Shown here: piece after piece, positions 45,075-56,194 of the stretch
Numbering within the stretch: the first letter of the stretch is position 1
How the letters are laid out: the number at the start of each line of letters is the position of its first letter
NCBI GenBank assembly: GCA_021399435.1
Contig: JAJTUP010000055.1
Coordinates: 1 to 64,000, forward strand
Direction: 5' to 3'
Length of the DNA: 64,000 nucleotides
Origin: Diaporthe sp. PMI_573
Taxonomy: Eukaryota; Ascomycota; Sordariomycetes; Diaporthales; Diaporthaceae
Translations under genes and position numbers: made by a program
The notes under the pieces: model-generated
The model's input: the letters and a program-made list of their open reading frames with translations, nothing else
Databases searched by the model: none
Told to the model about the DNA's origin: nothing

Positions 45075-45695
45075 GATGAAAAGAATGGATAAGACCTAGG
45101 GGGGCAAGAAAATCAGAAAGTAGACACTGACTTAGAGAGTTAGTAATTGACAAACAAAGCAGGAAGGCGACTGCGGTAGGAGCTGCAAAATTTCATCTCT
45201 CAGAAGAGAGGAGAAGAGGAGACAAGTTCACGAGTTGGCCATATCATGCCTTTCTACGTCTCCTACAAGCTCAACTTTCCAGCACGCGAGTGTGAGCCCG
45301 ACCAACCCGCCATGCGGAAAATTTTCTTACCGAATCCAGATTTGTTTGAACCAGACGTCGGAAAGGACTTAGTTTCAGGGTCCGTTGGAGTGTCACGGGA
45401 ATGCAAGATTTTGCCGAGATTACTGTTCGAACAAGAATTTCCGTCAGCAATGTAGCTTTTCATTATTGCAAATAGATTGACCGTCCCTGTCTTTTCAGGT
45501 CACGGCCAGAAGATAGAAGAGGAGCGCCATGAACCTATATACATGGATATAATTTTGATCTGGCCGCTCTCTGTCTAGTAACCTTCTCTCGAAAAAGAGA
45601 CTGCTCAATGTACCCATAGCTTCGTAACATTTCGCGTGGCTCTATTTGCTGAGACCCCCTTGCATCACCAGATCATTCCTCTACTACTCGCTGAC

Positions 45696-46583
45696 CTACG
45701 GAAGAAGCGAGAAGTCATGATCATGAGCGCCCTGAAGATAATCGTATCCCTCGTCCATCCACTCAACGCAAGGCACCAGGTCTCCCCACTCAACCTTGCC
45801 TTGCACAGCCCTCGGCAACTTCATCTTCAAATCGCTCCTGTACCAAGAAGGAAACTGCACCGTCACCAACATCACCCTCGGGTTGTCGGTCCGGTTCGGC
45901 ATGCCAGCATGCCAGAGGCGCAAGTCCCTGATGATAAGTGACCCCTTGGGCAGGCTCGGCTGGATGGGCGGCCGCGTCTTCCTTCGCTGCCTCTGGAGGC
46001 TCGGGAGGATCTGATAATCCTCCGGGTCTAGCACGTTGACGTCCGTGTCGACGTGCGACCCCAGCCAGACCTCGGTGGAGCCGTTCTCGGGGGTGACGTC
46101 GACGAGGTTGACGTTGACGCAGTACCCAAACGGGATCTTGGGGAAGTCAAAGTCGACGTCGATGTGTGGCGGCTGCCGGCCCGTGGCCTTGAACGCCGTG
46201 TTGGCGCTGTAGAATCGCAGTGTCGGGCGGGGACCGAGCATACATTGTATCACGTCGGTAGCCCACGGGTTGGCGATTATATCCTGAAAGATGTAGCCAT
46301 CTTCGAGGACAGGTTCTTGTTGGATATTACCCGTGGCCTGCCCGAAGTTGCGGTGCGTGCTAGGCCTCGAGTACAAGTCCTTGGCTTCTGGCACCATTCG
46401 TGCGTTTAGCTTGTCCAGGTGACCAACATGGACGGCGTTCTTGAGCACAACAAGACCGTCCTGGTGGAGCGCCTCGACGGCGGCTTGGAGGTTGTGTGAG
46501 CCGATCTTCTTGGTCCGAAGCTCTTCAGGAGTTAGCTCGATGAGCTTGGCTTCGGGTATCCGGTCGGTCGCCATGTTGCGCAT
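45696..46583 (-). CDS. Phytanoyl-CoA dioxygenase (PhyH) family Fe(II)/2-oxoglutarate enzyme
   Basis: Intronless, 295 aa. The iron-binding triad is visible: His140 and Asp142 in PPHIDVDFDF and His225 in LWHAG; Arg236 (NPRVML) probably binds 2-oxoglutarate. The double-stranded beta-helix core spans about residues 95-255 (PVLEDGYIFQDIIANP, NGSTEVWLGSHVDTD, KGSLIIRDLRLWHAGMPNR). Such enzymes hydroxylate small molecules, including secondary metabolites, and the name says nothing about phytanic acid as substrate. There is no signal peptide. It is divergently transcribed from the cupin gene at 47404, with 820 bp between, so the two may share a promoter. A second in-frame ATG at 46574 is an alternative start. 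Confidence 0.9.
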   Translation of the reverse strand: MRNMATDRIPEAKLIELTPEELRTKKIGSHNLQAAVEALHQDGLVVLKNAVHVGHLDKLNARMVPEAKDLYSRPSTHRNFGQATGNIQQEPVLEDGYIFQDIIANPWATDVIQCMLGPRPTLRFYSANTAFKATGRQPPHIDVDFDFPKIPFGYCVNVNLVDVTPENGSTEVWLGSHVDTDVNVLDPEDYQILPSLQRQRRKTRPPIQPSLPKGSLIIRDLRLWHAGMPNRTDNPRVMLVTVQFPSWYRSDLKMKLPRAVQGKVEWGDLVPCVEWMDEGYDYLQGAHDHDFSLLP

Positions 46584-47403
46584 TTATCGGGTATTTTCTC
46601 CAGAGATGAGATGCGGTCGAAGTTGATTGCCGGCTGCTCCCCGGGTGACGCTACCGGCGGCCGCCTCGTCCACGTCGAGCGGGGACTCGGCTCCGGGACC
46701 CACTCATGGTCGGGTTTCCATTCGGGCTTGCTCTCGGGCATCGCCGGCACACCCGGCTTCCTAGTGCAATATTGATTATATTGATAACTTTGAAGGTGAA
46801 TAGCATGGTAGATTGACCGAGAAAAGAAAGCAAAAGCCTGGTTTTGCCCCCGCATCCCGGGGCATTCTGCCGCCCTCCTGTCCCGGGAGTGCAACGCCCT
46901 CTCTGTTGGGGTGCCATCTAAGCGTAGAACAAGCTCCCAGCGGATCAAAACCCCATGCCTGTCGGAGTTCCCCAAGACAGCTGGCCACGGCGCCCAGAAT
47001 GAGAGGCGGCCAGGCATGGTTGTCCTCGACCGTCTTTCCCATCAGGGCTCGCTAGCTGCGCGAACCACAGGTAATGGAAATTTCTGTGTGCCACGAAACG
47101 TGGCTACAGTCAAAGAGGGGTTAATAAACGCCAGTAGGTAGGGCGTTTCTTCTGTAACCCGGCCCGCTTCGGAGTCCGGTAAAACCAACTAGCCAACGTT
47201 CGCAGGGCCAAACCTTATTCGACCTCGACATGAACCTGCGCTCATCCGCCCATTTGTCTCCTCGCCGGCCCAGGCGTCCATACATACCCCGCCCCGGGTG
47301 CTCTCGACTGATATATCAAGGTACAACAAACTCATAGCACCCGCTGGATCAACAAATCCTTTTGACAGCATCCTATAAGGACATATCCAACATTTGTGTC
47401 ACT
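46584..47403. other. Divergent promoter region between PhyH and cupin genes
   Basis: No gene supported. Open frames on both strands here lack recognisable domains. Confidence 0.5.
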
Positions 47404-48273
47404 ATGGCATCCTCATCCGCGACGCGCCCTCCCACGGAGAACCAGCTCTCCCCCAACCCGGGTGTGCATGTGCAAGTCACAGCCCACAATGAGGAGGGCA
47501 AGGCCGTAGTCAAGTCTACCACTCCGGTCAAGGTATGTGAACAAGACTTGACATATCAATAGAATAGTTACACCTCGAGCAAATGTTAACAGCCGCCACA
47601 CCCCCATTACCCCTCCCTCATTCTCCCGGCGCTTCACACCGTCCCAACTTACTAACACAACACACAACACGCCAGTGGGTCCGGTACGACGATGACAAGC
47701 TAGTCATGTCAGTGCTGTACACCACACAATTCCCGCCCGACCTCAATGATGAGGCCGATATCAGGCTCCACGAGTCCCGCGTATCCAAAGGTCCCGAGGC
47801 GACGGGCCTGGCGCTCAAGGGCGGCACCGTGTTGAGATACGTCGAGTTCTCTCCGGGGTACACGGTACGTCTAGACAACTCCCTCCCCTGAGGCCCCAGA
47901 GCTTCCCGCCCCCCCCATTCAACCCATGTCCCCAAGAAACGAAGAATTTGGTATGACCTCATTGTTCCAAGCCACTCCCTCTCTAACACCCTCACCTTAG
48001 TGTATGATGCACCGTACCCAGAGTCTTGACTACGGCATCGTTATGGAGGGCAGCGTGGTGGCGGTTCTCGATAGCGGCGAGGAGCACCTCATGAACAAGG
48101 GCGACATCATGGTCCAACGAGCCACGATGCACGCATGGAAGAATCCGAGCGACACGGAGTGGGCGCGTATGCTGTTTTGCTTGCAAGATTGCAAGCCCTT
48201 GTTCGTCGGGGAGGAGCGGCTCAGGGAGGCTGGTGTGGGCGACGGTCTCCCGCCATCTGGCAATGATGATTAG
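47404..48273 (+). CDS. Single-domain cupin protein
   Basis: Three exons: join(47404..47532, 47676..47864, 48001..48273), 196 aa; introns of 143 and 136 bp in phase 0. The C-terminal cupin barrel has LDYGIVMEGSVVAVLDSGE (motif 1 region) and GDIMVQRATMHAWKNPSD (motif 2 region, with a His). The N-terminal part (WVRYDDDKLVMSVLYTT) is conserved in related fungal cupins. Metal binding and reaction are unknown; relatives include decarboxylases and dioxygenase-like proteins found in metabolic clusters. No signal peptide, so probably cytosolic. Divergent neighbour of the PhyH enzyme. Confidence 0.88.
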
Positions 48274-48888
48274 AAAGAACGGGATTACCTAACAGTTGAG
48301 CAAATGGAGAAATCGCAGTTCACACGCAGAATCACTTTGATTGTTCATGCTGAGGCCATCACACTTGAATAGCAGGTGGAAGATGGATGTGACCAAAATT
48401 TCACGCAAATGGTATTGCTTCGGATGCTCGAGCCAGGCATCTATCTAATCTTGCTATAAGACGAACACCCGGCCCGAGCCTGTTCGGAATAAGTAATAAG
48501 AAATTACCACCAAGAAATTAACAGCATGTCCACGACATGCCTGGATGGCTTGCTCAACTCTGTGTGATATCCATCTCCCCTCGCTGATCTTGGCTATGTA
48601 TTTTCGGCAGGTTGTAAATCTGCGAAGAAGTTGTACAAAAGGTCGTGGGGTAAAAAAAGGGGCCGGCTCTTGAAGTGTAAAAAAGGGAATAGAAGAAGAA
48701 GAAACGAATGTCGTTCAATGATTTCATCTCGTAGCGCCAGTCTTTTAGTCGTGACCAAAATCGGGGTTGGTAATGCCTATTGCCTCCGAAACTCATAAAT
48801 AACGCCAGCGCCTGGTATCTCGCCCACCAGGTGGTTCAAAGATTTCCCTTCTCGCGGGTGTGCAGTTTGTGCAGTTTGTGCAACTAGC
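48274..48888. other. Intergenic region between convergent genes
   Basis: 3' flanks of the cupin and SH3 genes. Nothing else recognised. Confidence 0.5.
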
Positions 48889-51177
48889 TCAGTAAGCCTG
48901 ACCAGGCACTGGCTTTCGTGTGACCGCACCCTGGGGGGGACCTTGAGGAGGTCCTGAAGGAGGACCTTGGGGAGGGGCCTGCGATGGACCGTCAAAGCTT
49001 GGTCGGTATTCCTGCTGCATGCCAGATGGCCCAGGAGGGCTCGGTCTCCTGCTCGCGCCGTTGGGGGATTGAGACCTGGGTGGGCCCTGTCCGCTGGGAG
49101 ATTGAGGTCGCTGCGCCGGTGACTGAGGCCGTTGCCCTGCTGGTGACCGGGGTCGTGGTCCGGGTCCCATCTGTGGTCCCATAGGGCGGGGTGGGCCCGG
49201 GCGGCCCGGTGGGCCCATCGGGCGCATTTGCCCAGGTCCCCGAGCTCCAGGTGCGAGCGGGTGTGGTTGACCGCCAGGGGGGCCCATAGGTCGGTTGCCG
49301 GGAGGTTGATTCGGACCGGGACCACGTTGGCTGCTCACAGAAGGACCTCGAGGTCGTCCTTGAGGCTTGACTGGCGGCCCTCGGGGGCCCGCTTGCTGAG
49401 GCGGTCTGGGCTTGACAGGACGGGTAGATAGACAAGTTCGGGGAACAACCCCTTGCTGAGATCGGTCAAGGCGAATGCAGAGTGCCTGTTGCTCATTAGC
49501 ATTGATCACATATTGTAAGCGCAACTTAAAACTTACCCAACCGTCGTCGTACTCGTGAAGCAGTCTCACGACCTGGCCGACGTGCAGCTCCATCTCATCA
49601 TCCATGGTGGGCTTGAAATCGAGCTGCACACGGTGGACTGACGAGTCTGCGGGTCCACCTGCGGCAGCGATCGCAGCAGCACCGGCCGATGGCTCTGAAT
49701 CCTGACCTGACTCTACCTCATGCACGCTGAACTCGGTGCCGGCCGGACTAGGGGGCACGGGTCCGAGCTTTGGGGGTACAGTCAGGTCGAGGGGCGCGGG
49801 AACATGGTCTTTCCGTACGGATTCCTTGCGTCGCAGGCCAGAAGCAGCCGTGACACCGCCAGCCGCCCCAGCCGCCCCAGCTGCTGCCGCGGCCGTCGAT
49901 GCAGCAGCAACTTCAGACGTAGCAGGGGCTGAGGCGACAGGACCAGTAGGGTTCATCTGCAAGGGCGCAGGAGCGGCACTGGCGGCAGCGCCTTGCTGTG
50001 GAGGGTGCGGAGAGAGTGGCGGGGGGTGGGTGACAATCGGAGCAAGAACCGCAGAATCGGTCGTGATAGCAGAAGCTCGGGGAGCAGGGGCGAGGCCGGG
50101 TGCCAACGCGGGCGAGGCTATCATGCTGACCTCGCTGATGGGCGTCATAGGGCTGGCAGGGTTTCTAGGCGTGGCAGGCTCTTCCGGAATAGTCTCGGCG
50201 TGGTTTCCGAACGGGTTTTGCGCATCCTGGCTGTCACTGGTCATGGGCCGTTCCCAAGGGCTGGCGCCTGGAGCCCGCTTCATGGTTGGGCTGGCGACCA
50301 TCGCAATGTTTTGCTGAGGACCCTTGCTGGCTCGCTTCTCCGCGGCGGCGGGAGCCAGGAACAACTGGGTCATCGGCCGCAGACTGAGGCGCGGGGGTTT
50401 CGCTGGAGTTGGGGGAGCACGAGCATGGTCCCCGAACGGACCATTGAGCTTCTCGTCGTCAGCCAGACGTTGCTCCTCTCGCATCTGCCTCTTCCGCTTG
50501 GCGACGACAAAGTACACCAGACCGAGGATAACAAAGATACCAGCCAGAACACCAATCGCAATGCCTGCCTTGGACGCTGCGTTGCTAGAACCTGAACCTG
50601 AACTGGACTCGACCGACTGAGTTGCTGACGCTTCCGAGGCAGCTGTGGATCCCGCAGCCGCTGGCGACCGGGAGGTGCTGGAGGTGCTTGCGGCCTCGGT
50701 GGCCAATGCTAGCGGGCCTGTGGCGCTGTCGGACGCCGCCGTGGAGGCCATGATGGCCGAGGGAAGTGACGACGATGTGTCGTCGTCGCCGTCGTCGCCA
50801 CCGCCTCGGCTGATACTGCTGCTGCTGACGATGTTGCTGCTCGTGGGAGTGCCCTTGATAGCAGGGGCGCCTATGGAAACCCTGGGGGTATTCTCAGCCG
50901 GAGTGGGAGTTGGCTCATCTCCCTCAGTCGCCGTTATTGTCTGCTGAACAACCTGGGTGACGGTCGCACGTGCAAGAGTCGTCAGGGGGCCAATGCCGTC
51001 CCAGCCGTCTGGAGTTTGCGTCTCGTAAACTGTCACTACCCGCCGCTGCTTGCGGAACGTCGGCAAGGCGCCCTCATCGTTGTCGATAACTTTGTCCTGT
51101 TTCAACTCGGAAGCAAGGTCGGCGTCCACGACATTGCCAAGTACTCGCCGGTGGACATGACTTCGTTTGACAGACAT
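48889..51177 (-). CDS. Single-pass membrane protein with C-terminal-half SH3 domain (Fus1/Sho1-like architecture)
   Basis: Two exons: complement(join(48889..49485, 49537..51177)), 745 aa. The 51-bp intron is open and a multiple of three, so an unspliced frame also reads through. Residues 1-200 are Ser/Thr-rich, as in glycosylated ectodomains; a transmembrane helix is at about 203-226 (GIAIGVLAGIFVILGLVYFV) followed by a KRKR stop-transfer cluster. The cytosolic part is Pro/Ala-rich, then an SH3 domain at about 515-570 (HRVQLDFKPTMDDEMELHVG, YDDGW, GVVPRTCLS). The tail of about 170 residues is Pro/Gly/Gln-rich. No cleavable signal peptide is evident. The layout suggests a cell-surface sensor or polarity adaptor. 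Ortholog identity is uncertain. Confidence 0.85.
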   Translation of the reverse strand: MSVKRSHVHRRVLGNVVDADLASELKQDKVIDNDEGALPTFRKQRRVVTVYETQTPDGWDGIGPLTTLARATVTQVVQQTITATEGDEPTPTPAENTPRVSIGAPAIKGTPTSSNIVSSSSISRGGGDDGDDDTSSSLPSAIMASTAASDSATGPLALATEAASTSSTSRSPAAAGSTAASEASATQSVESSSGSGSSNAASKAGIAIGVLAGIFVILGLVYFVVAKRKRQMREEQRLADDEKLNGPFGDHARAPPTPAKPPRLSLRPMTQLFLAPAAAEKRASKGPQQNIAMVASPTMKRAPGASPWERPMTSDSQDAQNPFGNHAETIPEEPATPRNPASPMTPISEVSMIASPALAPGLAPAPRASAITTDSAVLAPIVTHPPPLSPHPPQQGAAASAAPAPLQMNPTGPVASAPATSEVAAASTAAAAAGAAGAAGGVTAASGLRRKESVRKDHVPAPLDLTVPPKLGPVPPSPAGTEFSVHEVESGQDSEPSAGAAAIAAAGGPADSSVHRVQLDFKPTMDDEMELHVGQVVRLLHEYDDGWVSFKLRLQYVINANEQQALCIRLDRSQQGVVPRTCLSTRPVKPRPPQQAGPRGPPVKPQGRPRGPSVSSQRGPGPNQPPGNRPMGPPGGQPHPLAPGARGPGQMRPMGPPGRPGPPRPMGPQMGPGPRPRSPAGQRPQSPAQRPQSPSGQGPPRSQSPNGASRRPSPPGPSGMQQEYRPSFDGPSQAPPQGPPSGPPQGPPQGAVTRKPVPGQAY

Positions 51178-52171
51178 GTCGACTGGTCGTCTGTAGATCC
51201 GGACCCGTCACGAAGTTCAAACCAAGCGCAATAAGGCGGCGCAACTGAGACCTATCTCATCAATATCGCCTGATTACTCCGTCCGCCGTGGCACAATTAA
51301 ACGCCGGTTGGTAATCTGCCGTCTCTGACCTAGAAAAGTAATGACTGTTTGTTGACTTTGGGGTGTCGTGTGGGACTTGCGCAGAGGAATAGGTTGTGAA
51401 ATTATCTTGCACGGGCATGGATGGTCACAGGTGGGTGACGAGATCGGATGCCAGGCGGCAGGATTATGATTATCGGCTTGAATGGCAAACAGAAAAGAAT
51501 GACAAGCAGTCTGAGCTTGGGGTCCGCGAGTGACTGGCCAAGTTGGAACCAGTCTCTGCGTGTAATGGGAGGTATGCCAAATGAAGGAACGAAGACAGTC
51601 AAGTCTTCCTCTCGCCAGCTTGCGACGGTTGGGGGTGCAAAAGGTGAGGCGCCGCTGAGAAGGAGTGGTCGACCTGCAGAGGAGGTCTAAAAAGAGAGAC
51701 GGGAGGAAGGAAGGAGTGAAGGGCAGAGAGAGGCTGTGCGTTCTAGCGTGTGTACTTAGTATGAGTGAGTGTTGGTGAGGTGAGCATGGGGCATGGGGCA
51801 TGGGCATGTGGCATGGGCAAGGGCTAGGCGATGTACACGATGTACACCTGCAGCTGCCGCCGCACTCTGCAGGCTCTGGTTGGGCCGGCGCTGGGCTGGG
51901 CTGGGCTGGGCCGGGGTCGCCTGTTGGATGGGTGGAGGGGGGCCCTCCCTCGGGAGAGGGTGTGGGCCGGTCAAGGTTGGGGACTACACTAGGTACGGAG
52001 CACACGCGCAAGCAAGCCTGGCGAGCAAGCAAGATTCTCCGACTTCCCAGGCAACAGATAACCTACCACACGCAGTCCAGGATGCAGCTTGCTGACAGCG
52101 CACACATTGGGCTGTTGTTTCCCGGACCGAAGAGAGGATGCAGCAGCGGTGACCTAAGAAACCCCCGAGAA

Positions 52172-52194
52172 AGAGAGAGAGAGAGAGAGAGAGA
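52172..52194. repeat. Microsatellite (GA)11
   Basis: Uninterrupted AG/GA dinucleotide run in intergenic DNA. Confidence 0.9.
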
Positions 52195-52447
52195 CGCCTT
52201 GCTCTTCACTCCTTCCTTTCCTAGGTATCTCTCCCCAATCCTTGCAGGCCCTACCTAGTGTACGGTAGTTTATAGAGCTTCCCCCAACCTTCTCCCAGGA
52301 GGCGTCATCGTCAGCATTGATCGTCCCCAGGCCACGAGGGCGGGCATCTGCGGCCTCCTTTGGCGATCAGATGAACAGACCAAGATGACGAGACCTCCAG
52401 AGGGACCTCCCGAGCAGAGCCCAGCTCAAACTAAACGTGGCAGGCGT

Positions 52448-52474
52448 GGGCACTGGGCACTGGGCACTGGGCAC
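52448..52474. repeat. Tandem heptamer GGGCACT, nearly four units
   Basis: Three full units and a truncated fourth, in intergenic DNA. Confidence 0.85.
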
Positions 52475-54121
52475 AGGCAGGACAGGGCATCCGGCACAGG
52501 CCAACAGATCGACACTCAACCAGAACCCAGGTGCCCAGGGTGCCTGGGTGCCAGGACTCGGGGCCTTTACTACCGTACGCGCCAAGCTCCTTCCAATCCT
52601 CCCCATGTCCCCGCAGGCGATCCCCACTCTCCCAGGTACCCCTCGGCGCCCATTGGCTGGGCCCTCCACCCCGGTCACGCACCTGCCCGAAGCGAGATTT
52701 GTTTCCAGCAGGGGCCACATCCTGCCTCCCGCTTTGATTGGCAGGCTGGGGTAATTTTTGGATGCTGCAGGCCGGCTCCCTGTGCCCTCTTGTCGGCTCT
52801 CTCTCTTGGCCTGTTCGTCTGGTCTCTGCCGTTTCTTTGCTAGCACCTGGCTGTTTTGTCCGTTGGTGAAACTTTAACAGTGATCTCCCGAGTGGATTCC
52901 TCTTTGAGGACGACAATCACACCCTCGCAATCTTCATGCGACAAAGTGCTCAAGGACTGCCTGGATTGACTTCGGAAAATGCCTCTCTTTGCTGCCGCCG
53001 TCGTACTGCGTATCCCGAACTCTGTGCGCAATGGTAGTGTGATAATCTGCGTGACGATGAGGTCGATCCCCACGAGCAACCCCGACCAGCTTCAGCCCCA
53101 TCCAGCGTCGAGTTCCTCTTCTCTGTTCTACCAGTTCTACTCGCCATTGTCTCAGCTATCCGCCTGCCGATCCGTCCTCCTTTGTCTCAGTCCTGCCACG
53201 CTGCTGGCTGCCAGTAGATCCGAGTAGACCCCCACAGAGCAAGCAGCCTTGGCTTAGCTAGCCTTGGGGCCCGACGATCCTCATCAGCAAACAGTCTCGC
53301 CATCGCCCCCCCGGCAGCCCGGCCAGCCTACCTGGTGGTGAGTGGGCTCCGTTCCGCCCAGCTTGCGCGGAAATCTCCCTTCCCACCCCAGCTGATGACA
53401 ACGCCACCGCGCCCATGCCGATGAGCCCGTTTTGACTCCAGTCATGCGATAAGTGACGAGCCGCTTGCCCGCACCGCAAATGAAGCAATCTTTATCTCGA
53501 TTTCCATGGCCCACACGGGGATTTTTGCACCGCACTGACTGTGGGGTCCGGCGTCGGTACCCCGGTCTAGTCACAACTCGCTGCGTGACAGCGCGGGTCT
53601 CCCGGGAGAGCCGTGTCATGAACCCAGCGCGTCGAGCTACCGCGACAATGTCTTGGAGACCTCGTGGTCACAGCGTCGAAGCTATGTTTCACAATTGAGG
53701 TAACCTTTTCTAGCTGGCGGGCCTCATTTCTTTCACTTGATGTCATAATCTACCTTTTCAAGCTGCGTAATACGGCCCGGGGTGAGGGATACCATAGGAC
53801 TGACTGCTTGAACGGTATCAAGGAGGGCTCCGTGGCCTCTGCCATTACTATCCAGGTATCGGTGCTAAAAATTTCTCCAACTCTAACGCCAGGCAAATGC
53901 ATTCTGTGAACCGCGTAAACATCCGGCTGTTGGGTTCATTGTCTTCTACAGGAAGAACTTGACGATCCCGGCCTCTCCTAGGATTCTGGGTCCTTTGGAT
54001 TCGGGTCCATGTCCATGTCCATGTCCGGTTCAGGGTCAGGGCAATGGCCCTCATACTGAGCTTCTTTCAAGACATTGTACGCGGCGAGCAAGAGTCTCAT
54101 CTGCATCAACTGCTGAGCATC

Positions 54122-56194
54122 CTATCCCCAGCGCTGTTGCTGATTGTTCTGAGCCTGTCCGCCGTAGTAGTTGGGATACTGGTAATTTTGTGCCGGAGCG
54201 GGAGGGGTCGGGCCATTATTGGGCGGGTATTGCCCAGGCACATTATACCCTCCAGCTGGTGGCATGTAACCTGTTTGCTGCGCTGGCCGCTGCTGCTGCG
54301 GTGCTGACCAGTTTGGCGGAGGGGCGGGAGGGAAGGGGAATGGACTGCCCTGGGCTGGACTCCAGCTCGGCATCGGATAGCTCGGAGCCGGGGCGCCGGG
54401 AGTGGTAGAAGATCCAGGCGCTGCTCCGAACTGAGGCAGCGGTGGTACTGGGAACGGCCACTGGCCTGGCGCAGGTGGTGGAATCACCGGGAAGGGAGGC
54501 GGCGGTTGGTGAGGGTTTTGAGGTTGCGGTTGCGGTTGTGTTGAATGCTGTGGACGGCCATTGTGTCCTTGGCCGCCACCTCGGCCTCGTCCTTGGAAGC
54601 CCCTTCCTCGACCACGACCTCTCGAATCCCCACGCCGCCCGCCGTTCTGGCCACCCCTGTTGCCACCATTCATGGCCGGGAAAGCCGACACACCAGGGGG
54701 CGGCGGAGGGGGGAGCCCCATGCCGAAGTTCGAAGGACGTGGCAGCTTGTGATATGTGCCGTCGTCGTCCTCGCCGTAATTAAGATTCGAATCACCCATG
54801 GCCGAGGGTGGCTGCGAGCCACGGTCGTCGCCCTTGTTCAGTTTGCCCTTGCCGCCACGCTTGCGGTTCTTCTTCTCTCTCTTGTGAGCTTGCTCTTGCT
54901 CGTCGTCTGAGTACTCCATCTCGTCTGGTCCGACCTCCTCGTCATGCAGATTGCTGGCGTCGGATCCCTTCTCCTGTCTGAGCTGCGAGGGGAAGACAAA
55001 GTTTGCGTGCGACTTGGAATACCAGACCTGGGTGCCTCGCTCCAGACCAGCCGCCTTCGCTTCCTCCTCTGATCTAAATCTGAGGATGTACATAGGTTTG
55101 TGCACAGTCGCAATTGTGTCGTGGATGACTCCCAGAACGGTGCGATCCTCTTTGCACAGGACCGACCCGCGATCCAAAACTGTGACGGCAGCCCCCGCTT
55201 GAAGCGCCTCAATAACGGCCTGCGTTCCTTCAACAATATGCTGTACAATACCAAGAGGCCCGATGATATCTTCTGGGCTGAGGCAGATTTGGGGTGTTGG
55301 CTCAGGCTCGTCGGGGAGCTCATTCTTAGTGCGCACTCCGGCAGCCTGCTTCGCAGCCCTTGTACCGTCCATCTCATCATCGCTCCCACCGTCTGCCTCC
55401 ATAAGCAAACGTGCCGTCTCCTCGACACCCAGGAGTTTGGATTCATCCACGTCTGAGTCATCGTTGTCGTCTGAGTCGGAGCTGCTGTCGGAGCTTGAGG
55501 ATTCGTAGGGCGAGGAGTCGACTTCCCACTCGGGGTTCGCATCGCCCTCGCCCTCGCCCTCGCCTTCGCCTGGCGCCACCTCTGTCGATTCGGCTTGGCC
55601 GTTGGTGTGGACCTCGGGGGCGGGCTTCTCTTCATCTTCTTGCTGCTCGCTCTTTGATACTGGGCCGAGAAGACCGTCGAGCGCAGCTTCAAGTGCATGC
55701 GTGACACTGGGTGACTCAGGTGCCGGTTCATCTTCCTTTTTGCCCGGCTGGGCAAGAGGCTCCTCGGCGGAAGCATTCGCAGGCTCATCCTTTGTCTCTG
55801 GAACAGCTGTCGTTGCCTCTTTACTTGCTTCGGATCCCGGCTTGATGGAATCATGATCTTCCATTTCCTCATCCTGTTGCGCCGCCACGCCGGTCTCTTG
55901 CTGACCGCTGCTCAACTCGATCGTCGTTGGCTCGGATCCACCCATGACAGTGTCCGCCTTTTCAGAAGCCTGCCGCTCATCTTGTGCGACCGTTCCATCC
56001 ATTACAGGGTCTATCTTTTGGGCAACCTTGTCTTCCTCATGTGCGCCCGGCCTGGGGCCGTCCGTCGTTGCTGCATCGGTGCTTGCCTGGACATTTGTGG
56101 CAGCGCTTGGCTTGTCGGAATCGATGTTGGGCGCCGTCGAGGCCTTTTCGTTCTGTAGCTCGCCGAGGCCTGGTATATTGAATGACTGATCCAT
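54122..56194 (-). CDS. naf1: H/ACA snoRNP assembly factor NAF1
   Basis: Intronless, 690 aa. Residues 1 to about 250 are acidic and disordered. The Gar1-like beta-barrel core spans about 305-430 (IIGPLGIVQHIVEGTQAVIE, VLDRGSVLCKEDRTVLGVIH, DTIATVHKPMYILRF, GTQVWYSKSHANFVFP). It is followed by a Lys/Arg cluster (KREKKNRKRGGKGK) and a Gly/Arg- then Pro/Gln-rich tail. NAF1 binds dyskerin and loads H/ACA proteins on nascent snoRNA and telomerase RNA in the nucleoplasm before Gar1 replaces it. The domain order is standard for filamentous fungi. It is divergent from ALG9, 541 bp away. Confidence 0.93.
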   Translation of the reverse strand: MDQSFNIPGLGELQNEKASTAPNIDSDKPSAATNVQASTDAATTDGPRPGAHEEDKVAQKIDPVMDGTVAQDERQASEKADTVMGGSEPTTIELSSGQQETGVAAQQDEEMEDHDSIKPGSEASKEATTAVPETKDEPANASAEEPLAQPGKKEDEPAPESPSVTHALEAALDGLLGPVSKSEQQEDEEKPAPEVHTNGQAESTEVAPGEGEGEGEGDANPEWEVDSSPYESSSSDSSSDSDDNDDSDVDESKLLGVEETARLLMEADGGSDDEMDGTRAAKQAAGVRTKNELPDEPEPTPQICLSPEDIIGPLGIVQHIVEGTQAVIEALQAGAAVTVLDRGSVLCKEDRTVLGVIHDTIATVHKPMYILRFRSEEEAKAAGLERGTQVWYSKSHANFVFPSQLRQEKGSDASNLHDEEVGPDEMEYSDDEQEQAHKREKKNRKRGGKGKLNKGDDRGSQPPSAMGDSNLNYGEDDDGTYHKLPRPSNFGMGLPPPPPPGVSAFPAMNGGNRGGQNGGRRGDSRGRGRGRGFQGRGRGGGQGHNGRPQHSTQPQPQPQNPHQPPPPFPVIPPPAPGQWPFPVPPLPQFGAAPGSSTTPGAPAPSYPMPSWSPAQGSPFPFPPAPPPNWSAPQQQRPAQQTGYMPPAGGYNVPGQYPPNNGPTPPAPAQNYQYPNYYGGQAQNNQQQRWG

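Larger units (their letters stand above)
51178..54121. other. 2.9-kb intergenic region with simple repeats
   Basis: No supported gene. Contains several microsatellites and low-complexity GC-rich runs (GGGCTGGGCTGG near 51893). It probably includes the long 5' flank of the SH3 gene on the left and the 3' flank of NAF1 on the right. Confidence 0.45.

Noticed and set aside
54838..55872. Long alternative frame within NAF1
   Set aside because: Basic, low-complexity shadow of the acidic NAF1 region.
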